A DNA stretch of 64,000 bases from Firm-13 sp037143795. GTDB taxonomy: Bacteria > Bacillota > Clostridia > Saccharofermentanales > Saccharofermentanaceae. The translations under genes were made by a program, and so were the position numbers. This document shows positions 33,734 through 42,488 of this stretch, in pieces. The stretch's first letter is position 1, and the number at the start of each line of letters is the position of its first letter. Under the pieces are notes generated by a model, which was not told the origin of the DNA, ran no database searches, and was given only the letters and a program-made list of their open reading frames with translations. The DNA lies in contig JBAWXZ010000008.1 of NCBI GenBank assembly GCA_037143795.1, forward strand, positions 1 to 64,000, read 5' to 3'.

Positions 33734-34062
33734 GCCCGGATCAAGCGTCAGGTTTCATACATGAACAGGGAAAACAGCCGCCGGTATTGACTGCAGTTGT
33801 TTTATAAATACTTATCATATTTTGTCCTCTTTCTGTTGAAGGTCAAAGATGTGTTATATTCCAGTCTATTGATATGCCCCTGTTTTCGTTTTATTGCTGC
33901 CTTTTGTATGATACTATTCCAGCAACGGTTTCAGGAAACAGATCGTTCATTTTGACGCTCCGCTCAAAAGAATCGAAAGAGAATTCCAATTCTCCCAAAT
34001 AGCGCTATAATGAAGCTGATAGCAAAAGTAAAACACAAAATAAACAGGGCATGGTGGCATTT
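33734..34062 (+). other. Intergenic stretch without a recognised gene
   Basis: This is a 329-bp stretch between the vWA and FIST genes. I find no ORF with a ribosome binding site and no convincing promoter with both boxes at normal spacing; it presumably holds the FIST promoter. Confidence 0.4.
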
Positions 34063-35226
34063 ATGCGAAATGATTTTCAAGTAATTATTGCACACAGCAC
34101 TGAATTGGATACATTAACAGCGGTTTCCGATATTATAAAAAAAAGCGAACACCAGCTTGCCGGCAAACAACCGGCAGCTGGAATTCTTTATGCCGGCATT
34201 GATGTTGACCATCAGCTGGTCCTTGATGAAATTCATCAAAAATGGCCGGCTTTGCCGCTGGTCGGTGCAACAACAGACGGCGAATTTTCTTCTGAATGCG
34301 AGTATGTTGAAGATTCACTGGTTCTGACATTATTTGTGTCAGAACCAGTGATTATCGTATCCGGTTCCATAGACAATACTGCTTCTGATTTGGGAAAAGA
34401 ATGCCTACAGGCATTTTCCGATGCAGTTGCCAGATTGGGGCAGATTCCAAAGTTATGTATATTGTTTTCTGATGTGCTTACAAGTAATGGTGAATCCATT
34501 ATGGAACAGCTGACACATGCTTCCAATGGAACGCTTCCGATTGTAGGCGGGATATCCGGGGACAGCTGGCGTTTTCTGGAAGCGAAACAGTTTTATAATA
34601 ACGTGTCATCCTCCCATATTTCCTCCTTTTTGTTGCTGGCAGGAGAATTGGATTTTTCCTTTGGGATGGACAGCGGATGGGAACCGGTCGGAGAGACCGG
34701 AACCGTGACAAAATCAGATAATAATATCGTTTATGAAATCAATCACATGCCGACGCTCGATTTTTATAAAAATATTCTTGGTGAAAACACTATGCCTTCC
34801 CTGGAACTTCCCATTGCCGTCTATGATGAGCATGACGGTTTCCGGTTTATGCGGACAACTTTTGAAAATTATGATGTCAGCACGGGCTCCGTAACCTATC
34901 TTGGAAATGTTCCCGTTGGTTCTAAAGTCCGGATTACAATGGTTAACCGCGATTCAATACTGGCAGGTACCGAAAGTTCAGTCAGCGAGGCTTTCAGAAC
35001 ATTCCCGTCAGGCGTTTCCCCCTGTATTGCCTTGTGTTTCTCCTGTTCCGCCCGAAGAGTGCTGCTTGGAACACGTACAATCGAGGAATGCCGGATCGCT
35101 CGAAAAATCCTTGGAGAAAATGTACAATTTTCCGGTTTTTATACATATGGTGAGTATTGCCCGAATATCAACAAATTGACAAATGAATTCCACAACGAGA
35201 CCTTTGTTGTTGTTTTGCTGGGTTAA
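34063..35226 (+). CDS. FIST-domain sensor protein
   Basis: This is a 387-residue protein. The FIST N domain (about 10-200) has ADP-like sensor strands (GILYAGIDVDHQLVLDEIHQKWPALPLVGATTDGEFSS and LTHASNGTLPIVGGISGDSW); the FIST C domain (from about 215) contains PIAVYDEHDGFRFMR and C-terminal GFYTYGEYCP. FIST proteins bind small ligands such as amino acids and are coupled to signalling partners; the diguanylate cyclase follows 22 nt later. The start at 34063 has GGTGG 5 nt upstream; 34051 (MVAFMRN) is an alternative. A perfect 14-bp hairpin is embedded at 34316-34350. Confidence 0.88.
   Translation: MRNDFQVIIAHSTELDTLTAVSDIIKKSEHQLAGKQPAAGILYAGIDVDHQLVLDEIHQKWPALPLVGATTDGEFSSECEYVEDSLVLTLFVSEPVIIVSGSIDNTASDLGKECLQAFSDAVARLGQIPKLCILFSDVLTSNGESIMEQLTHASNGTLPIVGGISGDSWRFLEAKQFYNNVSSSHISSFLLLAGELDFSFGMDSGWEPVGETGTVTKSDNNIVYEINHMPTLDFYKNILGENTMPSLELPIAVYDEHDGFRFMRTTFENYDVSTGSVTYLGNVPVGSKVRITMVNRDSILAGTESSVSEAFRTFPSGVSPCIALCFSCSARRVLLGTRTIEECRIARKILGENVQFSGFYTYGEYCPNINKLTNEFHNETFVVVLLG
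34316..34350. repeat. Perfect 14-bp inverted repeat inside the FIST gene
   Basis: CACTGGTTCTGACA (34316-34329) and TGTCAGAACCAGTG (34337-34350) are exact reverse complements with a 7-nt loop. The hairpin lies about 250 nt after the start codon, within the codons for SLVLTLFVSEPVI. No family constraint on this DNA was recognised. Confidence 0.75.
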
Positions 35227-35248
35227 TTTGCGTATTACGGGGGTTCAT

Positions 35249-35965
35249 ATGGAGAGCGAAACAAATGAAGATCTTAAGAAGCAAATAATCATCCTGAAGA
35301 AGAAACTGGAACGATGTGAAGAAAGCCGGAGACTCATCGAAAAGGCTAAAGACCACTATGATCTGGTTAACCGTTCTTCCATTGAAAAGCTCGATGCGCA
35401 AAAAAGCCTGCTCGACAGTAAAAACAAAGAACTGGATATCATTAGACTGGAACTTATTGCCAATAATCTTGCTCTTGAAGAATCCTCAATCACGGATGGT
35501 CTCACACATATATATAATCGCAGAAAAATAAGCGAAATTCTGAACGGGGAATATCTGCGGGCGCTGCGCTACGAGGAAGTTTTCTCAGTGATTTTAGCCG
35601 ATATTGACTGGTTTAAATCCGTGAATGACACTTACGGCCATCCGGCCGGAGATAAAGTTCTTTATGAAATAGCCCAGCGTATTAATAGTTGTCTCCGGAT
35701 TACCGAACATGTCGGCCGTTGGGGCGGAGAAGAATTTTTCGTTGTCCTGCCGAATACTAATGCGGCAGATGCGTATATACTCTCAGAAAGAATACGCCAT
35801 AATATTGAGGAAACTGTTTTTCTGGAAAACAGCCGGATAACTTGCAGTTTGGGAATTACAGAGTATTTGCACAACGACAGTCTGGAGGATATCATAAGCA
35901 GGGCGGATATTGCTCTCTACCGGGCTAAAAACAAACGGAACAGTTCATGTATATATGTCAAATAA
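35249..35965 (+). CDS. Diguanylate cyclase (GGDEF) with N-terminal coiled coil
   Basis: This is a 238-residue protein. Residues 5-75 form a coiled coil (EDLKKQIIILKKKLERCEESRRLIEK), followed by a GGDEF domain with the active-site sequence WGGEEFFVVLP (GGEEF, active). ADIDWFKSVNDTYGHPAGDKVL binds GTP and metal. It would make c-di-GMP. It is the second gene of a FIST-GGDEF pair, which suggests the FIST protein senses a ligand and controls this cyclase (inference). The start at 35249 has GGGGG 5 nt upstream; the frame is open further up, but inside the FIST gene. Confidence 0.92.
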   Translation: MESETNEDLKKQIIILKKKLERCEESRRLIEKAKDHYDLVNRSSIEKLDAQKSLLDSKNKELDIIRLELIANNLALEESSITDGLTHIYNRRKISEILNGEYLRALRYEEVFSVILADIDWFKSVNDTYGHPAGDKVLYEIAQRINSCLRITEHVGRWGGEEFFVVLPNTNAADAYILSERIRHNIEETVFLENSRITCSLGITEYLHNDSLEDIISRADIALYRAKNKRNSSCIYVK

Positions 35966-35988
35966 TTAAGTAAGCAGGAGGAAAACAA

Positions 35989-36972
35989 ATGAAAAAGAAA
36001 GTCATTAACTGGGGTATCCTTGGTTGTGCAGGAATTGCTGAAGGCAGAGTTATTCCTGGTCTTCTTCAAGCTTCCGGTGCAAATCTTTATGCCATTGCAA
36101 GCAGAGGCAGCAGCGATAAGCTCAAGCGTTTCCAGAATAAATTCAAACCCGAAGTTGTTTATTCCAGTTACGAAGAACTTCTTGCGGATCCGAAGGTTGA
36201 GGCTGTTTACATTCCCCTGCCAAACGGCCTGCATTATGAGTGGGTGCTCAAAGCCGCCGCAATGAAGAAGCATATACTTTGCGAGAAACCGCTCGGAGTA
36301 TCCAAATTGGAGGTCAAACTAATGCAGGCAGCCTGTGATGCAAACGGTGTTCATTTGATGGAAGCGTTTGCCTACCGGCAAAGTCCTTTAACCACGAAAG
36401 TAAAAAGCATACTTGAATCGGGAATACTCGGGCAGCTGAAATTCATTGAGTCCTACTACGGCTACTATCTGGAAAATGAAGATGACGTTCGCTTTTCCGA
36501 GGCCTTGTATGGCGGCGCCACTTATGATGTCGGTTGCTATAATATAAATTTGATCAGGTATCTGGCCGGTTCAGAACCGCTCAAAATCATTGCGGCCGGA
36601 AAAATATCAGACAAGCACGGTGTTGATGAAGGCAGCAGTATTCTGATGGAATTCAAAGATGACCTTGAGGCATTTTCGTACTGCAGTTTAGCCGTCTCCC
36701 CTTCCTGCCAGTATACGGTAATCGGCGATAAGGGTGTCCTTAAGGTGCCAACCGAATTCAACTCCAAGGGAACTGCTAAGATTATTATTTCAACTAAAGA
36801 AAAAACAGAGGAAATCACTGTTGAATGTCCTGACAACTATATGCTGGAAATTGAACAGTTCAACAGGGTGATATGGAGTGAAGAGAACCCCCTGATAACT
36901 TTTGAGGATTCGTTGGGAAATGCCGCAGTTATCGATGAGAGCCTGAATCAGGTATTTGGCCGGAAAAGATAA
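35989..36972 (+). CDS. Gfo/Idh/MocA family oxidoreductase
   Basis: This is a 327-residue protein. The N-terminal Rossmann domain (NWGILGCAGIAEGRVIPGLLQASGANLYAIASRG) binds NAD(P); the EKPLGV motif (ILCEKPLGVSKLEVKLM) contains the catalytic lysine of the family; MEAFAYRQSPL follows. These enzymes reduce or oxidise sugars and cyclitols, and the closest kind is like dihydrodiol/xylose dehydrogenases. AGGAGG precedes the start. It follows the GGDEF gene by 23 nt, but a functional link is not clear. Confidence 0.9.
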   Translation: MKKKVINWGILGCAGIAEGRVIPGLLQASGANLYAIASRGSSDKLKRFQNKFKPEVVYSSYEELLADPKVEAVYIPLPNGLHYEWVLKAAAMKKHILCEKPLGVSKLEVKLMQAACDANGVHLMEAFAYRQSPLTTKVKSILESGILGQLKFIESYYGYYLENEDDVRFSEALYGGATYDVGCYNINLIRYLAGSEPLKIIAAGKISDKHGVDEGSSILMEFKDDLEAFSYCSLAVSPSCQYTVIGDKGVLKVPTEFNSKGTAKIIISTKEKTEEITVECPDNYMLEIEQFNRVIWSEENPLITFEDSLGNAAVIDESLNQVFGRKR

Positions 36973-37040
36973 TTTTGTAATCTGTGATCACATATACGGT
37001 AATGCATGACAGGAAATTCCGAGCATGAAAAGTCCGGCAC

Positions 37041-37727
37041 TTATTTGTTTCTGAATCGGATCGACACATGTGAAGCATCGCAATAAGGCTTATTTGTTGA
37101 TTTGCCGCAGCGGCAGAGTGTGACCCGGTTTCTGACCTCATATACTTCGCCATCCGAAGATTCAACAGGAATTCCGCCCTTCACCCAAAGCGGTCCGCTG
37201 ACCCCTCTCTGCGGGTCCTGGATCACAGCTATGGAAGGCTTGTAGTGTATTTCAATTGGTTCCTTCGTTTGCTTGTCATATGCGACAAGTCTCCCTGCCG
37301 GACATTCGGAAGCGGCTTTAACCGCATTCTCCCTCGCAGTCGGATTATCGGAATCTTCTGTCAATTCCCATGCATTTCCCTCGACAGTATGACAGAACCG
37401 TGAGAAAGAGCAGTATTCCTCTACATCGAGAAGAATCAGATCAGGTCCTTTGAGTATCATGGCACGTTCCCGAAAAGGTTTCCTTGATGCAGTCTCAGTC
37501 CCGTCGAAATGATTATGTACATGCGAACCGTCACAAAACGGCATATTCTGGGATTGTCCGCAGCGGCAGAGTGCATAGGTCCCGTTTACCGGGAAAGTGC
37601 GGCCGGGAATCATTTTGTAATCATTATTCTGACTGTTGATTATCTGTTCCGTCAATTCGACATTGCCCGATACGATATAGGGTCCGTCTTTTACTATTCT
37701 GATTCCGGGAGCATTCTCATTTTCCAT
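37041..37727 (-). CDS. Double CDGSH iron-sulfur protein
   Basis: This is a 228-residue protein with two CDGSH-type 2Fe-2S motifs: CRCGQSQNMPFCDGSH near residue 53 and CRCGKSTNKPYCDASH near residue 206. A central region (YCSFSRFCHTVEGNAWELTEDSDNPTARENAVKAASECPAGRLVAYD) resembles the DUF1271-like divergent ferredoxin segment found in such bacterial fusions. It is a cytoplasmic electron-transfer or redox sensor protein, role unknown. It is alone on its strand. Confidence 0.92.
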   Translation of the reverse strand: MENENAPGIRIVKDGPYIVSGNVELTEQIINSQNNDYKMIPGRTFPVNGTYALCRCGQSQNMPFCDGSHVHNHFDGTETASRKPFRERAMILKGPDLILLDVEEYCSFSRFCHTVEGNAWELTEDSDNPTARENAVKAASECPAGRLVAYDKQTKEPIEIHYKPSIAVIQDPQRGVSGPLWVKGGIPVESSDGEVYEVRNRVTLCRCGKSTNKPYCDASHVSIRFRNK

Positions 37728-37964
37728 ATAGAAAGCCTTCTTCTTATGAATTTTTATATTTATTATATCATTTCTACCTGCTTTTTCGTTTTTTGATATT
37801 GTGATCTCTTCATGAAATTGGAAAAGTCATACAAATATCACTATCCCGGATGTGCAAAACAGATTATGATAATAATTATTTTTAGCATTTTTATACATGA
37901 TCGCTTTGTCCCTCAAATTATTTTTATATTGCGGGATAGATAAAACAAACGAGGAGACTGATAT

Positions 37965-38819
37965 ATGATTCTCGATGAAAACCAATACAAAATAATCGTC
38001 GATTTTTCACCCAATATGATCTGGCGGTCAGGAACAGACTCATACTGTAATTATTTCAATAAAACCTGGCTTGATTTTACTGGCCGGACTATTGAGCAGG
38101 AGGTCGGTAACGGATGGGCTGAAGGTGTACATCCTGATGATTTCGAATTTTGTGTCGGTTTCTACATGGCATCTTTCAACAAACAGGAACCGTTTGAAAT
38201 GAATTACCGTCTGAAACGCAATGACGGACAGTGGCGCTGGATTAATGACCGGGGCGTTCCGTTTTTTAATGAAGATAAAGTTTTCCAGGGATACATCGGC
38301 AGCTGCATGGATATTACCAATCAGGTATTGGGTGAAGAATTGAAAACTATGGCGCGGACCGACGGTCTGACCGGAATAAATAACAGGCAGTATTTTATGC
38401 AGCTGGCAGCAGAAGAATTTGAAAAAGCACATCGATATCATTCACCGTTTTGCCTTGTTATGATCGACATTGATAATTTCAAATCAATTAATGATTCTTA
38501 CGGTCACCTCGCCGGTGATGAGGTTCTCCGTCATTTTTCACATGTACTTTTTCAGGACATACGCAAATTTGATGTTGCAGGCCGTTACGGCGGTGATGAG
38601 TTTATCCTGATTTTTCCAAACACTGATATGATGTTGGCAGTCCAGATTATGAAACGCATCGAACACGCCATGCAGTCACCGATTGAACTTCCTGATAAGG
38701 TCACCCTGGCAATTACAATCAGTTACGGAATCTCCCAGATGCAGGAAGAGGACTCTTTGGAATCCTTAATCAAGAAGGCCGACCTGGCGATGTACCTCAT
38801 GAAAAGATCCGGAAAGTAA
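37965..38819 (+). CDS. PAS-GGDEF diguanylate cyclase
   Basis: This is a 284-residue protein. The N-terminal PAS domain (DFSPNMIWRSGTDSYCNYFNKTWLDFTGRTIEQEVGNGWAEGVHPDD, with the PAC part QWRWINDRGVPF) is followed by a GGDEF domain with RYGGDEFILIFPNT. IDIDNFKSINDSYGHLAGDEVL binds metal and GTP. It is cytoplasmic, makes c-di-GMP and senses an unknown ligand through PAS. It has ACGAGGAG upstream. Confidence 0.93.
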   Translation: MILDENQYKIIVDFSPNMIWRSGTDSYCNYFNKTWLDFTGRTIEQEVGNGWAEGVHPDDFEFCVGFYMASFNKQEPFEMNYRLKRNDGQWRWINDRGVPFFNEDKVFQGYIGSCMDITNQVLGEELKTMARTDGLTGINNRQYFMQLAAEEFEKAHRYHSPFCLVMIDIDNFKSINDSYGHLAGDEVLRHFSHVLFQDIRKFDVAGRYGGDEFILIFPNTDMMLAVQIMKRIEHAMQSPIELPDKVTLAITISYGISQMQEEDSLESLIKKADLAMYLMKRSGK

Positions 38820-38827
38820 TTATCGGA

Positions 38828-40498
38828 TCAGTGCATTCCGGCAAGCATTCCGGCAAGCATCTCGTCGGTTTCCCTTTTCAGCAGTATTTTATAGCGTTCG
38901 AGAATTTTACTGCGCTCTTCAGATGTCTCAGCTGACTTGAGGTCTTTCTTGCATTGTTCGGTCAGTATCAGCAGAACCCTCTCGAGGTCATCAATCGACG
39001 GGCTGATAACCGCGGTGAGCGGAGCCTGTGCAGGCAGCTCTCTTCTGACTGTAACAGTCTTTTCACGGCTGACCTGGCCGCCCAGCTCAACAGTCTCGTC
39101 AAGCTTCGGGATATGTGTCTCAATTCCGAATTTCTCTGCGATTGCCCGGGAAAAACTTACTATCACTTCCGGTTCCCCGTGTACCAGCATAATCCGGGAC
39201 GGTTTATTCTTCATCGCGCCAATCCATTCCAGCAATCCGTCTCTGTCCGCATGTCCGGAGAACCCTTCAATTGATTCTATACGTGCTTTTACTGCAATTT
39301 CCTCATCAAAGATTCTCACTTTATCAGCACCGTCAACCAGTCGGCGTCCGAGAGTACCGATTGCCTGGTATCCGACAAAAATAACCGCAGAATCCTTCCT
39401 CCAGAGATTATGCTTGAGATGATGCTTAATGCGTCCTGCATCACACATCCCGCTGGCTGAAATGATAATCTTGCTCTCCTGGCTCATATTCAATGCTTTG
39501 GATTCTTCAGCACTTGCCGTGAAATGCAGATTGGGGAAATCAAGCGGGTTATCGCCATTAGTGATATACTGGCGTGCTTCCTCATCAAAACAATCCTCAT
39601 TTTCACGGAAAATACGCGTGGCATTGACAGCCAGCGGACTGTCAACATAGACAGGTGTCTGCATGAATTGGGAACGCTGGTCCTTGTATTTTTCTTCCTC
39701 CCTGTTCAGCTCATAAATAATCTCCTGCGTGCGTCCGATAGCAAACGACGGAATAATTACATTGCCGCCCCGGGCAATGGTTTCATTGATAATATTGACA
39801 AAACGATCTACTTTATTGACTGAATTCTCATGGAGGCGGTCTCCGTATGTTGACTCTATCACAAGATAGTCCGTACCATCGATGACAGTCGGATCACGCA
39901 TGATGGGTACCCCTTTGTTGCCAAGGTCACCGGAAAAGACGATTTTTGTCTCCTCCCCGCCTTTCCCATTATTCTCCTTAATCCAAATCTCCAAAATAGC
40001 TGAACCAAGTATATGTCCGGCATCGCGCATAATTACGCGGACATCGGGTGCAGGACTGAACTCCGTATCATACAGCACTTTCTTGAATAACCCGCAGGCA
40101 TCAATTCCGTCCTGCATTGTATAGAGAGGGTCCTGTGCCGGTTTGTCTGCCCGGGTGTTCTTCCGGCTCTGCCATTCCTGCTCCATTTCCTGGATGTGTC
40201 CTGAATCCGGGAGCATAATCCCGCACAGCTCAACTGTTGCCTTGGTTGCATATATATCCTTGTTGAATCCATCAACAAACAATTTGGGAATTCTTCCGCT
40301 GTGGTCTATGTGTGCATGCGTAAGAAGCATGAAATCAATCTGATTTATATCAAACGGAAAGGGGACACGGTTCAGCCGTGTCTCAATCGCCTGTCCCTGA
40401 TGCATGCCGCAGTCAACAAGAAATGATGTCTGCTCTGTCTCAACCAGATAGCAGGAACCCGTAACAGTTTCGGCAGCACCCATGAAAGTAATTCTCAT
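38828..40498 (-). CDS. Metallo-beta-lactamase/beta-CASP RNA exonuclease-like protein
   Basis: This is a 556-residue protein. The metal-binding motif LTHAHIDHSGRIP (HxHxDH) is followed by RDAGHILGSAILEIW, FSGDLG, the beta-CASP part with SPLAVNATRIF and ISASGMCDAGRIKHHL, and a C-terminal FSGHADRDGLLEWI. These enzymes act as RNA or 5' processing ribonucleases (RNase J/YsIX-like group, CPSF-like). It is predicted to be cytoplasmic. The start at 40498 has GGAGG 8 nt upstream; the open frame goes to 40561. Confidence 0.9.
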   Translation of the reverse strand: MRITFMGAAETVTGSCYLVETEQTSFLVDCGMHQGQAIETRLNRVPFPFDINQIDFMLLTHAHIDHSGRIPKLFVDGFNKDIYATKATVELCGIMLPDSGHIQEMEQEWQSRKNTRADKPAQDPLYTMQDGIDACGLFKKVLYDTEFSPAPDVRVIMRDAGHILGSAILEIWIKENNGKGGEETKIVFSGDLGNKGVPIMRDPTVIDGTDYLVIESTYGDRLHENSVNKVDRFVNIINETIARGGNVIIPSFAIGRTQEIIYELNREEEKYKDQRSQFMQTPVYVDSPLAVNATRIFRENEDCFDEEARQYITNGDNPLDFPNLHFTASAEESKALNMSQESKIIISASGMCDAGRIKHHLKHNLWRKDSAVIFVGYQAIGTLGRRLVDGADKVRIFDEEIAVKARIESIEGFSGHADRDGLLEWIGAMKNKPSRIMLVHGEPEVIVSFSRAIAEKFGIETHIPKLDETVELGGQVSREKTVTVRRELPAQAPLTAVISPSIDDLERVLLILTEQCKKDLKSAETSEERSKILERYKILLKRETDEMLAGMLAGMH

Positions 40499-40707
40499 AC
40501 GACAATCCTCCGCTTTATATGCTTTTTTAATATTTATAATATTATAACATTCGCGCTTCAATTAATTTGATGTACTTTCACATAACAACAGGATTACGAT
40601 GTTCAGCTTCTTTTTATTTTGTATAAAAAGCTGTAAAAACTCAAAAAATACAATATAATTTGATTAGTAAAAAATTATATCTATTTGTTAAGGAGGACCG
40701 GACAATT

Positions 40708-42453
40708 TTGGCAGATACAAAAAACAATATTCCCGGTCCGGGTAAAAACCCAATTTCATTGGGGAATCTGAAAAACGTCTTTCGATCCGATATTGAGAAG
40801 GCCTGGCTCCAGGCGCTCAAAATTACCAGTATCTATTTTCTGATCGGCTCCCTGTGGATAATTATGTCCGATAGAATAGCCGGTCTGTTGGTTACCAATA
40901 AGGATGTCCTTGTAAATGTCAACATTATAAAAGGTTGGTTTTATGTGTTGGTGACTTCGGCAATCCTTTTCCGGTTAATTTCCAAGGAAATCAAGAAGTT
41001 AATCAATGCCAAAAAGAAGACGGATCTGATCAACATCGAACTCGAAAATTCGAATACGCTGTTTTCCGCAATTTTGGAAAGTTCGCCGGAAATCATGGTT
41101 TTTTCTATTGATAAGAACTATGTGTATACCGCATTTAACAACAGGCACAAGTATTCTATGCTGCGGCGCTGGCAGTATGATATTAAGATCGGCGAAAATA
41201 TGCTTGATGTCATCTCATCGCCTGAAATAAAAACAAAATCAAAAGAAAATTTTGACCGGGCTCTGTCCGGTGAATATTTTACGCTCGTGGAAGAATTCGG
41301 CAGCGATAAAAATCCGCATATGTACTGGCAGAATTATTTTTCACCCATCCTGGCAAAAGACAGGTCCGTAATTGGATTAACCTGTTTTGTCCTGAACATT
41401 ACCGCTCTCAAAAGGGCGCAGGAGAAGAATCAGTATCTCAGTTACCATGACACGCTGACGGGATTATATAACCGCAGATATTATGAAGAAGCCCTTTACC
41501 GTATTGACAAGGCCGCAAACCTCCCTATCTCCATTATCATCGGGGATTTGAACGGACTCAAACTTGTCAACGACGCCTTCGGACACCAGATCGGTGACGA
41601 AATGCTGAAGAAAGCGGCAGATGCCCTCCAGAGTGCCTGCCGTCAGGATGACATTCTTGCAAGATGGGGCGGCGATGAATTCATTATCCTGCTTCCAAAG
41701 ACCGATCTGCAGCATACTGAGGAAATTGTCAAAAAAGCAAAGTCCATGAGTGCCCGCATGAATGTGAACTCTGTCAATGTTGATATTTCCTTTGGATGGG
41801 CTACTAAAACTGAACCTGAAGTCGATATACAGAGTGAGATTAAAAACGCCGAGGACTTCATGTACAAGAATAAGCTCATCGAAAGCAAAAGCATGAGAAG
41901 CCATACAATTAAGACGATTATGAACACACTTCACGAAAAAAATCCTCGTGAAGAAGAGCATTCCAAGCGTGTCGGCGAAATATGCCGCAAGATTGGCAGT
42001 GCCATGCATTTGTCAGATATTGATGTCAGCACATTGAATTTAGTCGGCTTTCTTCATGATATTGGCAAAATTGCTATTGAAGAGGGTATTTTGAATAAAC
42101 CGGGAAAACTTTCAGACCTGGAATTTGAAGCAATCAAACAGCACCCGGAGATTGGATGCCGGATTATCCGGTCCTCCTATGAGATCTCAGAGGTTGCCGA
42201 AGCAATCCTGTCCCATCATGAGAGGTGGGATGGCAGCGGATACCCGAAAGGACAGATTGGCAGTGAAATTCCCAGGTTTGCCAGGATCATTTGTATTGCC
42301 GACAGCTTTGATGCAATGACAAGTGAACGTACGTATCGTGATATATGGTCGAATGAAAAGGCAGCTGAAGAAATCAAGCGCTGTGCCGGCACACAATTCG
42401 ACCCGGAAATCGCCAGGATTTTTGTTGAGGACGTACTTGGTATACAGTGGTAA
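40708..42453 (+). CDS. Membrane PAS-GGDEF-HD-GYP bifunctional c-di-GMP protein
   Basis: This is about 581 residues. Two transmembrane helices (ITSIYFLIGSLWIIM and IIKGWFYVLVTSAILF) are followed by a PAS domain (SNTLFSAILESSPEIMVFSIDKNYVYTAFNNRH), GGDEF (WGGDEFIILLPKT) and HD-GYP (FLHDIGKIAIEEGILNKPGKLS, HHERWDGSGYPKG), with all hallmark residues. It could both make and degrade c-di-GMP. The start is uncertain: TTG at 40708 lies 11 nt after AGGAGG (40691-40696), while TTG at 40660 has no site. The pseudogene at 20083-20816 is a truncated relative. Confidence 0.9.
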   Translation: MADTKNNIPGPGKNPISLGNLKNVFRSDIEKAWLQALKITSIYFLIGSLWIIMSDRIAGLLVTNKDVLVNVNIIKGWFYVLVTSAILFRLISKEIKKLINAKKKTDLINIELENSNTLFSAILESSPEIMVFSIDKNYVYTAFNNRHKYSMLRRWQYDIKIGENMLDVISSPEIKTKSKENFDRALSGEYFTLVEEFGSDKNPHMYWQNYFSPILAKDRSVIGLTCFVLNITALKRAQEKNQYLSYHDTLTGLYNRRYYEEALYRIDKAANLPISIIIGDLNGLKLVNDAFGHQIGDEMLKKAADALQSACRQDDILARWGGDEFIILLPKTDLQHTEEIVKKAKSMSARMNVNSVNVDISFGWATKTEPEVDIQSEIKNAEDFMYKNKLIESKSMRSHTIKTIMNTLHEKNPREEEHSKRVGEICRKIGSAMHLSDIDVSTLNLVGFLHDIGKIAIEEGILNKPGKLSDLEFEAIKQHPEIGCRIIRSSYEISEVAEAILSHHERWDGSGYPKGQIGSEIPRFARIICIADSFDAMTSERTYRDIWSNEKAAEEIKRCAGTQFDPEIARIFVEDVLGIQW

Positions 42454-42488
42454 TCGGTTCAATATAATAAGACCTTGCCATCAAATGA

